Source: Sedimentisphaerales bacterium (GTDB lineage: Bacteria; Planctomycetota; Phycisphaerae; Sedimentisphaerales; Anaerobacaceae). From it: 63,274 nt of DNA. The notes beneath the pieces are model-generated. The model was not told the DNA's origin and did no database searches. It saw only the letters and a list, made by a program, of their open reading frames with translations. This document shows positions 24,205 to 31,738 of this stretch, piece after piece; positions within the stretch are counted from its first letter, which is position 1, and each line of letters begins with the position of its first letter. The stretch lies in NCBI GenBank assembly GCA_016932095.1, contig JAFGDN010000038.1:1-63274 (forward strand), given 5' to 3'. Both the position numbers and the translations under genes were made by a program.

Positions 24205-24888
24205 TCAAAAAGTATAAGCGACCCCGAAAGTCAGATTAAGGGCTTTTTCTGACAGGGTGTCGTCAAGAGATTTACCCTCCACGCTGCTGAACCGGTTCCA
24301 GCGGTAAATGATGCCTCCGGTTATCGCCCACTGCGGGTCTAAATAGTAAGCCAAACCTGCGCCCAAATTAAAAGAAATTCCTGTAAAGGTCTCGTCATCG
24401 TATGAACCGTCATCGTCATCGTACATACTATCTTCTATAGTGAGCCAGGGAAAACCGAATCCTATAAGCAGGTATGGTCTCAGCCGGTCCCGTGCAAAGA
24501 CATCGAACTTGAAATTGAGGTCAATGATGTTATAAGTGGCCTCGCTATCACCTATATCTACAAATGACGAGCTGGTATCGTGATTGGTCCGCTGATAACT
24601 GAGCTCAAAAGCGCCATCCTTGCCCCTGGCGCCCAGAACAATACCGAATCCTGTGCCGTTATCCACATCCGGGACATCATATACCTTTGAACCGCTCGTA
24701 TAAAAAACCGTGTCATCAAAGTCGCCGCTCATGCTATTATTGACATACATTGCCCCTATATAGAAACCCTGTTTCACGGTGAATCCCGAATCGCTGGTTT
24801 GGTCTTCGGCTTGAACGGAAGATACCACGGTAACACACAATATTAGACAGATGCTCGCTATCACCTTTATGCTTTGCTTTCCAGACAT
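24205..24888 (-). CDS. Outer-membrane beta-barrel protein
   Basis: 227 residues with an N-terminal signal peptide (hydrophobic VIASICLILCVTVVSS, cleavage after VQA) and alternating amphipathic strands ending in aromatic residues, finishing with GVAYTF, the C-terminal Phe signal for barrel insertion. Strand pattern and size suggest an 8-stranded barrel of the OmpA/OmpW type; acidic loops (EDSMYDDDDGSYDDE) could bind cations. The ATG at 24888 is chosen since AGGAG lies 8 bases upstream; a longer frame to 24924 adds an unlikely N-terminus. The long upstream leader (to about 25230) looks structured and could control it. Confidence 0.75.
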   Translation of the reverse strand: MSGKQSIKVIASICLILCVTVVSSVQAEDQTSDSGFTVKQGFYIGAMYVNNSMSGDFDDTVFYTSGSKVYDVPDVDNGTGFGIVLGARGKDGAFELSYQRTNHDTSSSFVDIGDSEATYNIIDLNFKFDVFARDRLRPYLLIGFGFPWLTIEDSMYDDDDGSYDDETFTGISFNLGAGLAYYLDPQWAITGGIIYRWNRFSSVEGKSLDDTLSEKALNLTFGVAYTF

Positions 24889-25343
24889 GTTCATTTCTCC
24901 TTTCTCACTGATTTGTTCTGACATTTCTCATTTAAACGGTTAAAAAACATAGCTTTCTTCGTGCGACATCGACAATTTTGCAAAAAATCCTATTGAATGG
25001 CCAAGAAAATTCTCTTATTCTTTCTTTCTTCCTTTCAAAAAATATCAACAAAGTTAAGCCGGATGATTTCCGGCTGCCGTTGGCTTATGGCTTTTATGAG
25101 GAAAGAGCGTCCCCCTTGCAGCCATTTCGCTGCTTAATCGCAGGATAAACAACACCTTCCTCTATTTTCACAGGATTTCCCTTGTGCCCTGCTTACCCCA
25201 GCTCGGCAGAGCGAGGACTTACCTACTATAAAAGCACATTTGCGTCAAGAGAAAAATTCAAAAAGATGGATAAGAATAGACATTCAATTCGTTCCCGCCA
25301 AATTGCCCAAATTAACATTGTCGCGTCGGTATGATTTTTTCTC
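24889..25343. other. Long spacer upstream of the outer-membrane protein gene
   Basis: No gene is seen. The part from about 25058 to 25225, read on the minus strand, is rich in hairpins and is listed separately as a candidate structured leader. Between it and the gene is an A-rich stretch with purine runs. Confidence 0.45.
25055..25225 (-). ncRNA. Candidate structured leader or small RNA
   Basis: On the minus strand the following stems are visible in order: GCTC/GAGC (loop TGCC), CACAAGG/CCTGTG (loop GAAAT), GAGGAA pairing at distance with TTCCTC and enclosing GCAGC/GCTGC, GCC/GGC, and finally AGCCGG/CCGGCT (25057-25075 region). Single-stranded segments such as GGGGTAAGCAGGGC and TTTATCCTGCGATTAAG lie between. 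It is in the 5' leader of the beta-barrel gene, about 170 bases before its start. It matches no RNA family I can name; a cobalamin-like core was considered and rejected. Confidence 0.35.
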
Positions 25344-25372
25344 TTGACTTTGTTGCTGCCGGCTTATAGATT
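25344..25372 (+). promoter_or_regulatory. Sigma-70 promoter for the PEGA lipoprotein gene
   Basis: TTGACT at 25344-25349, 17-base spacer, TAGATT at 25367-25372 (or TATAGA at 25365). The gene starts about 230 bases further on, leaving a long untranslated leader in which nothing specific was recognised. Confidence 0.5.
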
Positions 25373-25602
25373 TTCAAAATATAACGTTGGAAGAAAAAAT
25401 TGAGGAGAGTTTTTTGAATATCCTCAAATTATGCGGTATAGGAAGAGTTTATATAAATTTATTATGCTCAGTGTAAACAATTCTGTTTGTTGTGAAGGTG
25501 CATCTATTGTGTGATATTTATGGGTCATAGAAGGAATATAGCAAATTCCTGTGAAAAAATAACGTTTTAACAAACCAAAAAATTAATATGAAAGGAGTTG
25601 CG

Positions 25603-26112
25603 ATGAAGAAGTATTTATTGTTGTGGGTTATGGTTGTGATTTCAATCTTCTCCTCCGGCTGCGCATCCATTATTTGTTCGGGAGAAAAAACCATAAATAT
25701 AAATAGCAACCCGGCGCAAGCCAATTTCGGCATTCTAGACAAGAAGGGGAAAATGGTAGCACAGGGCACCACGCCTGCGAATGTAACTCTCAAGAGAGGT
25801 GCAGGTTGGTTTTCAGCGGGAGATTACACGATTACAATTGAGAAAGCCGGTTATAAAAAAGTAGTTAAGCAAGTCAATCAGGGTCTCGAAGTTGGCTGGT
25901 ATCTCGTAGGTAACTTCGTGTTTGGCGGCCTGATTGGATGGGTTATCATTGACCCCATCACTGGTGCAATGTGGAGCATTGAAGATGTGGATGTGACACT
26001 GGAACCAGCGACGACTTCGATGCTTCTTCCCAGCCAGAACCGTATTCAAACGTTACAGGTAAATCAGGACGCGCATATTTCGATGAAAGGCCGTATAGTG
26101 AACATCAATTGA
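25603..26112 (+). CDS. PEGA-domain lipoprotein
   Basis: 169-residue lipoprotein: signal peptide with lipobox SSGC, then a PEGA-like beta domain (INSNPAQANFGILDKKGKMV, GTTPANVTLKRG, YTITIEKAGYKKVV). A glycine-rich hydrophobic stretch (LVGNFVFGGLIGWVIIDP) follows, a feature of small PEGA lipoproteins whose middle may associate with the membrane. The ATG at 25603 is preferred because AGGAG precedes it by about six bases; an ATG five codons earlier exists. A strong terminator follows at 26138. Role unknown; PEGA domains are commonly associated with envelope surfaces. Confidence 0.75.
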   Translation: MKKYLLLWVMVVISIFSSGCASIICSGEKTININSNPAQANFGILDKKGKMVAQGTTPANVTLKRGAGWFSAGDYTITIEKAGYKKVVKQVNQGLEVGWYLVGNFVFGGLIGWVIIDPITGAMWSIEDVDVTLEPATTSMLLPSQNRIQTLQVNQDAHISMKGRIVNIN

Positions 26113-26137
26113 TATGGAAGGATTACTTTGGCTTGAG

Positions 26138-26171
26138 CCGTCGGGCGGTGTAACTGCCCGACGGTTTTTTT
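26138..26171 (+). terminator. Intrinsic terminator
   Basis: CCGTCGGGC (26138-26146) and GCCCGACGG (26156-26164) followed by seven Ts, 26 bases after the PEGA lipoprotein stop codon. Confidence 0.9.
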
Positions 26172-26404
26172 ATTTTAATTTGGACTTATTGAAAATTTTT
26201 TAATGACAGAGACAGAGTGGTTACTGGATTTTTATTGGACATTGAGAGACGTTCTGAGACGACTATGCTATATATTGGTGATTGAGCGGTTTATTTGCTG
26301 TATATCGTGGTTTTTGTTATAGGGCGTTGGCTATGAGGATGTTAGAAGGGCTAAAGAAAAGCTGCGCGTGTTGTCGATAGTGCGGGAGGCGATTGGAGAA
26401 TCTT

Positions 26405-26578
26405 ATGGGCGATAAGGGATACGAGAATATGAGCAAAAGAGAATTGATTGACTGCATCTGCGAAATCAACAAATCCGCCAAGGCGGACTTTTTGTCAAAG
26501 TTTTCGGAAATTGACCTGAAGGATTACCTTGAGCATCTGATGGAGCTTGACCTCGAAGAGATACTTGTCTGCGCATAA
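26405..26578 (+). CDS. Small acidic helical protein of unknown function
   Basis: 57 residues beginning MGDKGYENMSKRELIDCICEI, strongly helical and acidic, with two cysteines and a repeated leucine pattern (DLKDYLEHLMELDLEEIL). No family recognised. GGAG lies about 9 bases before the ATG at 26405, which makes this start better than one four codons upstream. The region before it (26172-26404) holds no other gene. Confidence 0.5.
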   Translation: MGDKGYENMSKRELIDCICEINKSAKADFLSKFSEIDLKDYLEHLMELDLEEILVCA

Positions 26579-26780
26579 GGGGGTAGATGGTCAGGGGAGA
26601 TTGAGCAGGTGGAGACGCCCGCAGCGAACTTTTTGGAGGGGGGAGCTTATCCTCATTTTCTATTTATTATTTTCCGAAGCGGGCTCGTCGCTTCGCTCCG
26701 TGTCTATTTTCTATTTAATCAACACCTCAGGGCAAATCGACCGTTTTTTTCAAATAGAAAATTGAAAATGGAAAATAGCT

Positions 26781-28481
26781 TTAGTTTACCAGGAAACATT
26801 CCGTCCCGCTAAAGCCGACGCGGCTGGCGCCCGCGGGCTGGATGGAGATGATGAGCGTGCCTGGTTTGACCAGGAAAAGCGCGTAGAAATCAAAAACGCT
26901 TTCGGCCTTTTCAGTCAGCCATATATTTTCAGGCCAGGGTTTGGCGACGGAGCCGTCTGTTGCGAATGTAAGTTTTTCGGGGCAGAAGTCGGCCTCGAAG
27001 GTTGTTTTGCCTTCAACTTTGCCCGAGGCGATAAGCCCGCAGGCGTGATGAATTACGCCGGTTGAGTCGATGAGTGTGGGCAATTGCCTGCCTGAAAGCG
27101 CGGTTCTGGCCGCCGGGGTATTGCACTTGAGTGAAAGCAGTATGTAGCCGGCTTTGGGCCTGAGCATCTGCGGCAGCTTATTTTCTTTCACGGGCTGGTT
27201 TGGCTCGACGAGCTCGGCCTGGACGCAGGTAATCTGGTCCCGGTCAAAGCGGGCGGCCATTGTGCTATTTTGTGATTGTAAACTTTGCCACTGCTGCTGG
27301 TCGGCGAATTTCAGCCGGGCGCCTTCGAGTAATCGCGACCTGCCTGCCAGCTCCAGTCCGTATATCTGGGCGCTCGCCGCCGGGACGACTTTGGCAAAAC
27401 CGGTTGCGCAATTCGAGCTTTGAATGAACGGGACGGGCGTCGGCGCCTGTTCGGTTGTTACCATAGGCCCGACTTCTGCAATGTCGTTGGTTTTGAACGC
27501 GACCGCCGCCGGCTCGAAACCGCCGGGAACGTAAAAAGCAAAATCAATCCATCGCGTTCCCTGCTGCACGTCCTGACCGGTAAGCCGAATCTCGTCGCCA
27601 AGGCCTTTTTGCTGGAGAGTATTCGCGGCCTTGAGGTAGCCGGCGGGATAAACACTTACGGCGCTGCCCTGAAGGCGGTGTTTTTGCCCTTTTTCTTTAG
27701 CAATCAATCGTACTTGGCCGAGCGAGAATGAGCCGCCCGTATTCATCACCCTCGCGGTGAATCCGACCCTGACCATAACGAGGTCGAAATCGGGCTTCGA
27801 GGCGATAGCAGCGCCGGAGATGTCTTTCAGCCCCGCGGGCGCAGGCCAGGCGGCGGCCTTTTCGGGTATGGAAACGGAACCCGGCTTAGTGAGAATGGAA
27901 ACGTTCTTGTCCGCCAAATAGCGGTTCAGGAACAAATGGTCGAGCAGGCCCGCGTGTAGGACGGCGAAACTTCTGCCGCCGTTTAAGCTGCCCCTGCTGA
28001 TGATTGAAAACCAGCCCGATATAAAACCATCAGGATTGAATAACGGCTTGTGCCGGTTTTGAATATCGGGTTTGACAGCGTCGAATCGCTGGTATGGGAA
28101 ACTATTCGACAGCGGCGCCATAGCGGCGGCGGTGATTAAACTACCCGAAATGATTAAGCCGGTCAAAAGCCCGAAAATCACCCGCCCGATGCGTTCGGGC
28201 ATTACGCCGAGGTCGATTGGCGGACGCGCCAGCGTTAGAACCACGGCCGCAAAAATCGCCAAAGACAGAACAAACAATACCAAAAATGAAACGAATTGCG
28301 CCCAGTTTGGAATTGTCTCTCGCGCGATAAGCAGGCCTGCCGCCGGCTCATACCAGCCGAAGGCGACGATTGCGGCGCAAAGAGCCGCCATAAAGACACC
28401 GAATGATTTGAGAAAAGTTCCCTTGAGAAACAGTATCGCGGCACAGGCCGCCATAATTATCAGTATCGCTATCGTCGCCAT
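26781..28481 (-). CDS. CvpA-like membrane protein with a large periplasmic domain
   Basis: 566 residues. The first 135 carry four hydrophobic segments in the CvpA (colicin V production) arrangement, ending near PERIGRVIFGLLTGLIISGSLI. The remaining 430 residues are soluble, beta-rich and probably extracytoplasmic, with a repeated strand pattern (e.g. DFDLVMVRVGFTARVMNTG and GYILLSLKCNTPAA). I do not recognise that domain. Third gene of a minus-strand group after pilT and a PilB-like gene (47-base gap), so a link to pilus or envelope assembly is possible. Confidence 0.6.
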   Translation of the reverse strand: MATIAILIIMAACAAILFLKGTFLKSFGVFMAALCAAIVAFGWYEPAAGLLIARETIPNWAQFVSFLVLFVLSLAIFAAVVLTLARPPIDLGVMPERIGRVIFGLLTGLIISGSLITAAAMAPLSNSFPYQRFDAVKPDIQNRHKPLFNPDGFISGWFSIISRGSLNGGRSFAVLHAGLLDHLFLNRYLADKNVSILTKPGSVSIPEKAAAWPAPAGLKDISGAAIASKPDFDLVMVRVGFTARVMNTGGSFSLGQVRLIAKEKGQKHRLQGSAVSVYPAGYLKAANTLQQKGLGDEIRLTGQDVQQGTRWIDFAFYVPGGFEPAAVAFKTNDIAEVGPMVTTEQAPTPVPFIQSSNCATGFAKVVPAASAQIYGLELAGRSRLLEGARLKFADQQQWQSLQSQNSTMAARFDRDQITCVQAELVEPNQPVKENKLPQMLRPKAGYILLSLKCNTPAARTALSGRQLPTLIDSTGVIHHACGLIASGKVEGKTTFEADFCPEKLTFATDGSVAKPWPENIWLTEKAESVFDFYALFLVKPGTLIISIQPAGASRVGFSGTECFLVN

Positions 28482-28527
28482 TCTTGCCTCGTCTCTCGAT
28501 TTTCAATTGATTATTGATGATTGATTA

Positions 28528-30192
28528 TTACATAGCGGCCGAATCATCCGCCGTCCGTATATGTTCTTTCGATTTTGACAGGACCCTTACCATTTCGTTT
28601 ATTGACGTTGTTCCTGCTATGACTTTCAAAAGCGCCTGTTCCTGCAAATAGAGCATTTTGGCGCGTCGCAGCTCGTTGCCGATGTCGGCTATCGATTTGG
28701 CGTCCTTGATTGCCTTTCGCAGCGGCTCATTAAAAATAATACATTCGAAAATACACATTCTGCCGAAGTAGCCGGTTTGCTGGCAGTTTTCGCAGGGCGA
28801 CGCCTTCCCGCGTTTGTCATAAATGACCTTGCCTGTTTTGTAAAAGACCTTCGCCTTTTCCGCCGGTATATTGAATTTGTGCAGCAGGTCCTTGTTCGGC
28901 TCGTATGCCTGCTTGCATTTGTCGCACAGTATTCGAAGAATCCGCTGGTTGCTCAGGCCGACCAGTGAGTCAATGGCCTTGTTTTTGTCGCCGACTAATT
29001 TTATCCATTTGGCGATTGCCCTCAGGACATTTTCCTCTTCGAACGCGGCATAAACCAGTTTTCCGGAAAGCGCCGCTGCGGCGGCAACCTGGGCGGTCTC
29101 GGCGTCCTCGCAGTCGGCGACGCCGATGATGTCGGGGTCGGTTCGAATCAGGGACTGAAGTTTTTTGCCGTATGTGGTAACGCCGCTGTCGCTTAAGGCG
29201 TAGATGTTTTGCACTATGTTTTGAAGCTTGCCCGAGGGCTGTTTTTCGAGAGTGGTAATGCTGTTAAGGAAGGCGTCGTGGGTTTTCAGCAGGGTGTAGA
29301 AGGTCGTGGTGACGCCGCTTTTGCGTGGGCCTGATATGATAAACGCGCCTTTTTTTGAGGTATAAAGCGTCGAAACGGCTTCGAGCTGGTGAGCCGTCAA
29401 ACCGAGGTCGGCCGGCTTATTGATGTTCTGCTGGGTCAGCCACTTCATTCGCAACTGCTCGCCGACGTTGGAGCCGGCGGTATTGATTTCCCAGTCGAGG
29501 CGCTTGTTGGTGTGAAAAATGGTGAATTTCCCTTTCTGCGGCTTTCGCTTTTCCTCGACGTCCAGATTGGCCAGATGTTTGACGAAACGCAACAGGTAAT
29601 CCATTTTGTCTTTCGGCATATCGGGCTGCCTGATTGCTGCCCCGTCGATGTAATAGGCGACGGAGTAATTTTCGCCGGCCGGCGTGCAGATGACGTCGTA
29701 TGCCCTCCGGTAAATCGCGTCCTTGAAAAAGTCGTAAGCGGCCTTGTAGCCGAAGAAGTCCGGCGTCTTGGGTTCGGGGACCGGAACCTCATTGTTGTTG
29801 GTCGTAATGAAGACGAAACTTTTAAGCGTTTCGACCTTTTTATCCTCGTTCGAGAAAAGACCCTTGAAATGGCCAATCGTCAGCACCCTTTGAAAGTCCG
29901 GCACGAGGGTGTTTCGGTGCATAACGTAGCTTATCGTTCCGGCGCCGGCGGCGATGAGGTAGATTGCCAGCCCGATTATGAATACGGGGAACAGCAGCCA
30001 TATAAGCCCGGCGGCCGCCCAGGCCCCGAAAACAATCGACGTCCAGTAGGTTTGTCTTGTCTCAAGGATTTCAGCGTCTCGATAGACCCACTTGATTACC
30101 GGCAGCCAGCCGAAGAACAAAATAAGGAAAATAACGAATTTTATCGGCGATATATAACCACCGTATCCGATAGCGGCTAAAAGTTCCGGCAT
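28528..30192 (-). CDS. Membrane-anchored PilB/GspE-like protein with a defective Walker A
   Basis: 554 residues. The N-terminus has two or three membrane helices (about residues 16-36, 52-90), not found in normal PilB. The C-terminal half follows the GspE/PilB ATPase plan, including the CxxC zinc module (CDKCKQAY ... CENCQQTGYFGR) and a LIRTDPDIIGVADCEDAETA stretch corresponding to the Walker B/Asp-box region. The Walker A reads GPRKSGVTTT: the lysine that contacts ATP is valine, and the Walker B glutamate region has GVADCED where functional enzymes have GEIRD. It is therefore probably not an active ATPase and may be a structural or regulatory partner of PilT. GGAGAG before ATG 30192 fixes the start. 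Confidence 0.75.
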   Translation of the reverse strand: MPELLAAIGYGGYISPIKFVIFLILFFGWLPVIKWVYRDAEILETRQTYWTSIVFGAWAAAGLIWLLFPVFIIGLAIYLIAAGAGTISYVMHRNTLVPDFQRVLTIGHFKGLFSNEDKKVETLKSFVFITTNNNEVPVPEPKTPDFFGYKAAYDFFKDAIYRRAYDVICTPAGENYSVAYYIDGAAIRQPDMPKDKMDYLLRFVKHLANLDVEEKRKPQKGKFTIFHTNKRLDWEINTAGSNVGEQLRMKWLTQQNINKPADLGLTAHQLEAVSTLYTSKKGAFIISGPRKSGVTTTFYTLLKTHDAFLNSITTLEKQPSGKLQNIVQNIYALSDSGVTTYGKKLQSLIRTDPDIIGVADCEDAETAQVAAAAALSGKLVYAAFEEENVLRAIAKWIKLVGDKNKAIDSLVGLSNQRILRILCDKCKQAYEPNKDLLHKFNIPAEKAKVFYKTGKVIYDKRGKASPCENCQQTGYFGRMCIFECIIFNEPLRKAIKDAKSIADIGNELRRAKMLYLQEQALLKVIAGTTSINEMVRVLSKSKEHIRTADDSAAM

Positions 30193-30220
30193 AGGTCTCT
30201 CCATTGTTGTGTTTGCGGCA

Positions 30221-31405
30221 TTACAGGATGCCTCCTTTCTCGGCCCTTATTCCTTTCAAGGCCATCTTCAGCTCTTCGGCGTTAGGCGCCAGCTTATAGG
30301 CCTCTTTCGGTTCGACGAAGCCGTCGAGCACCAGCTTGACCAAGCTGTCTATGAGGTCCTGCATTCCTTCTCCTGCGCAGCCGCGAATAAGGTTCGTTAA
30401 TTCGGCTTCGCGGCTTTCGCTGATGAGTTTTCTCGCCTCAGGATTGGCTAACAGGATTTCAACCGCCGGCACCCTGCCTATACCTTCTTTTATGCTGGGC
30501 AGCAGCACCTGGCTTATAATCGCACGCAGCGTTAAGGCCAGCGTCTGCCTGGCCAAATCGCGCTCCACCTGCGGGAAAAGGTCAACAACCCGCTGGACGG
30601 TCTGCGAGGCGTTGGCGGCGTGAATAGTGCCGAAGACCAGATGTCCGGTTTCGGCGGCCCGCATACTTGCGGCGACGGTTTTGGCGTCTCTAACCTCGCC
30701 CATAAATACGACGTCGGGGTCTTCACGCATCAGGTACATCAGGGCCTCATCGTAATTGGGCACGTCGATGCCGATTTCACGCTGTGAAACGATGGCCTTT
30801 TTGTCCTTAATCAGGTATTCGATGGGGTCTTCGACGGTAACTATATGACAGGAATGGTTGGAGTTGACGTAATCGACCATCGCGACGGCTGTCGTTGTTT
30901 TGCCGCAGCCGGTGGGGCCTACCAAGAGCACAAGACCCTGGCTTCCGTCGGCGATTTTCTTCAGCGTTGCCGGTAAATTCAGCGTGTCAAGCGAGGGGAT
31001 GTCGGCGTTGACCCGCCTTGCCGTCATACTTATCAGGCCGCGCTGGCGGAAAAGATTTATGCGGAATCGTTCCTCATCGGTAACTCCGTAAGCGAAATCG
31101 AGCGTGCCCATTTTTAGAAAAGTTTGCTTTTGCTCATCGGTAAGTATTTCGAAAGAAAGCCCTTCGAGGCGCTTTTGGGTCAGTATTTCGCCGGTGGTGT
31201 TTTTAAGCTCGCCGAAAACACGCAGCTTGGCCGGCTGTCCCACCTTGAGGTGCACGTCGCTTGCCCCGGTTTTTATCGCCGCACGGAAGAACTTATTGAT
31301 TTCCGGCTCTTGTTTTTGCGGGTCCTGCCCTGCCTGCCCCTGAATGTCTTTATCGGGGGGGCTTGTCGAAGGGTCTTGCCCGGCTGTTTGTTCCAAGTCC
31401 GCCAT
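30221..31405 (-). CDS. pilT: Type IV pilus retraction ATPase
   Basis: Hexameric ATPase that drives pilus retraction at the inner membrane. The 394 residues have a Pro/Gln-rich N-terminal extension (first 30), then the PilT N-domain with GASDVHLKVGQPAKLR, Walker A GPTGCGKTTT (about 162-171), Asp box VEDPIEYL, Walker B DVVFMGEVRD, the His box TGHLVFGTIHAANA and the C-terminal motif SREAELTNLIRGCAGEGMQ that corresponds to AIRNLIRE. All catalytic residues are intact. The length (about 390) is slightly above PilT because of the N-terminal tail. First gene of the operon with the defective PilB-like gene and the CvpA-like gene. Confidence 0.9.
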   Translation of the reverse strand: MADLEQTAGQDPSTSPPDKDIQGQAGQDPQKQEPEINKFFRAAIKTGASDVHLKVGQPAKLRVFGELKNTTGEILTQKRLEGLSFEILTDEQKQTFLKMGTLDFAYGVTDEERFRINLFRQRGLISMTARRVNADIPSLDTLNLPATLKKIADGSQGLVLLVGPTGCGKTTTAVAMVDYVNSNHSCHIVTVEDPIEYLIKDKKAIVSQREIGIDVPNYDEALMYLMREDPDVVFMGEVRDAKTVAASMRAAETGHLVFGTIHAANASQTVQRVVDLFPQVERDLARQTLALTLRAIISQVLLPSIKEGIGRVPAVEILLANPEARKLISESREAELTNLIRGCAGEGMQDLIDSLVKLVLDGFVEPKEAYKLAPNAEELKMALKGIRAEKGGIL

Positions 31406-31738
31406 ATTGGCCCAAAATACGTATCGCGTTTTTTGACTCGACAGGGGGGTAACGCCCCGTCGCTACAATCTGTTAAATATAGGACATCAAATCCCTGCTG
31501 TCAATCCCGCCGAACGCTGATTTTTTGGTTTACGCCATCCCGCCGGGATGGCGTCTGCGATTTGCGAAAAGTAATCTGAGAAAGCGGGCGATGCGGCAGA
31601 CCACCGAAAATTCCCCCGCAATCTTTGGGACAGTTATAAATACCGTCGCTTGACAGGTCTTGAGATGCCGCTATATTGGTAACTTTGAAAAACGTCGTCA
31701 TTTCGATTTATTGGTGCGAGATTATAGGAGGCGTTAAA
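31406..31738. other. Divergent promoter region between pilT and xfp
   Basis: No gene is seen. A near-perfect palindrome at 31532-31554 and GC-rich hairpin-like phrases (GGGGGGTAACGCCCCGTCGC, about 31444-31464) lie here. No sigma-70 hexamer pair with good spacing was found. Confidence 0.5.
31532..31554. repeat. Perfect palindrome with 11-base arms
   Basis: ACGCCATCCCG and CGGGATGGCGT around a single C. It has no T-run on either strand, so a terminator is unlikely. It lies about 190 bases before the phosphoketolase gene and could bind a regulator or be a REP-like unit. Confidence 0.65.

Noticed and set aside
25055-25225. Cobalamin riboswitch on the minus strand
   Set aside because: AAGGGAAATCCTGTGAAAAT resembles a B12-box region, but the later conserved core and the 3' box are not present. 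It remains only a structured leader of unknown type.
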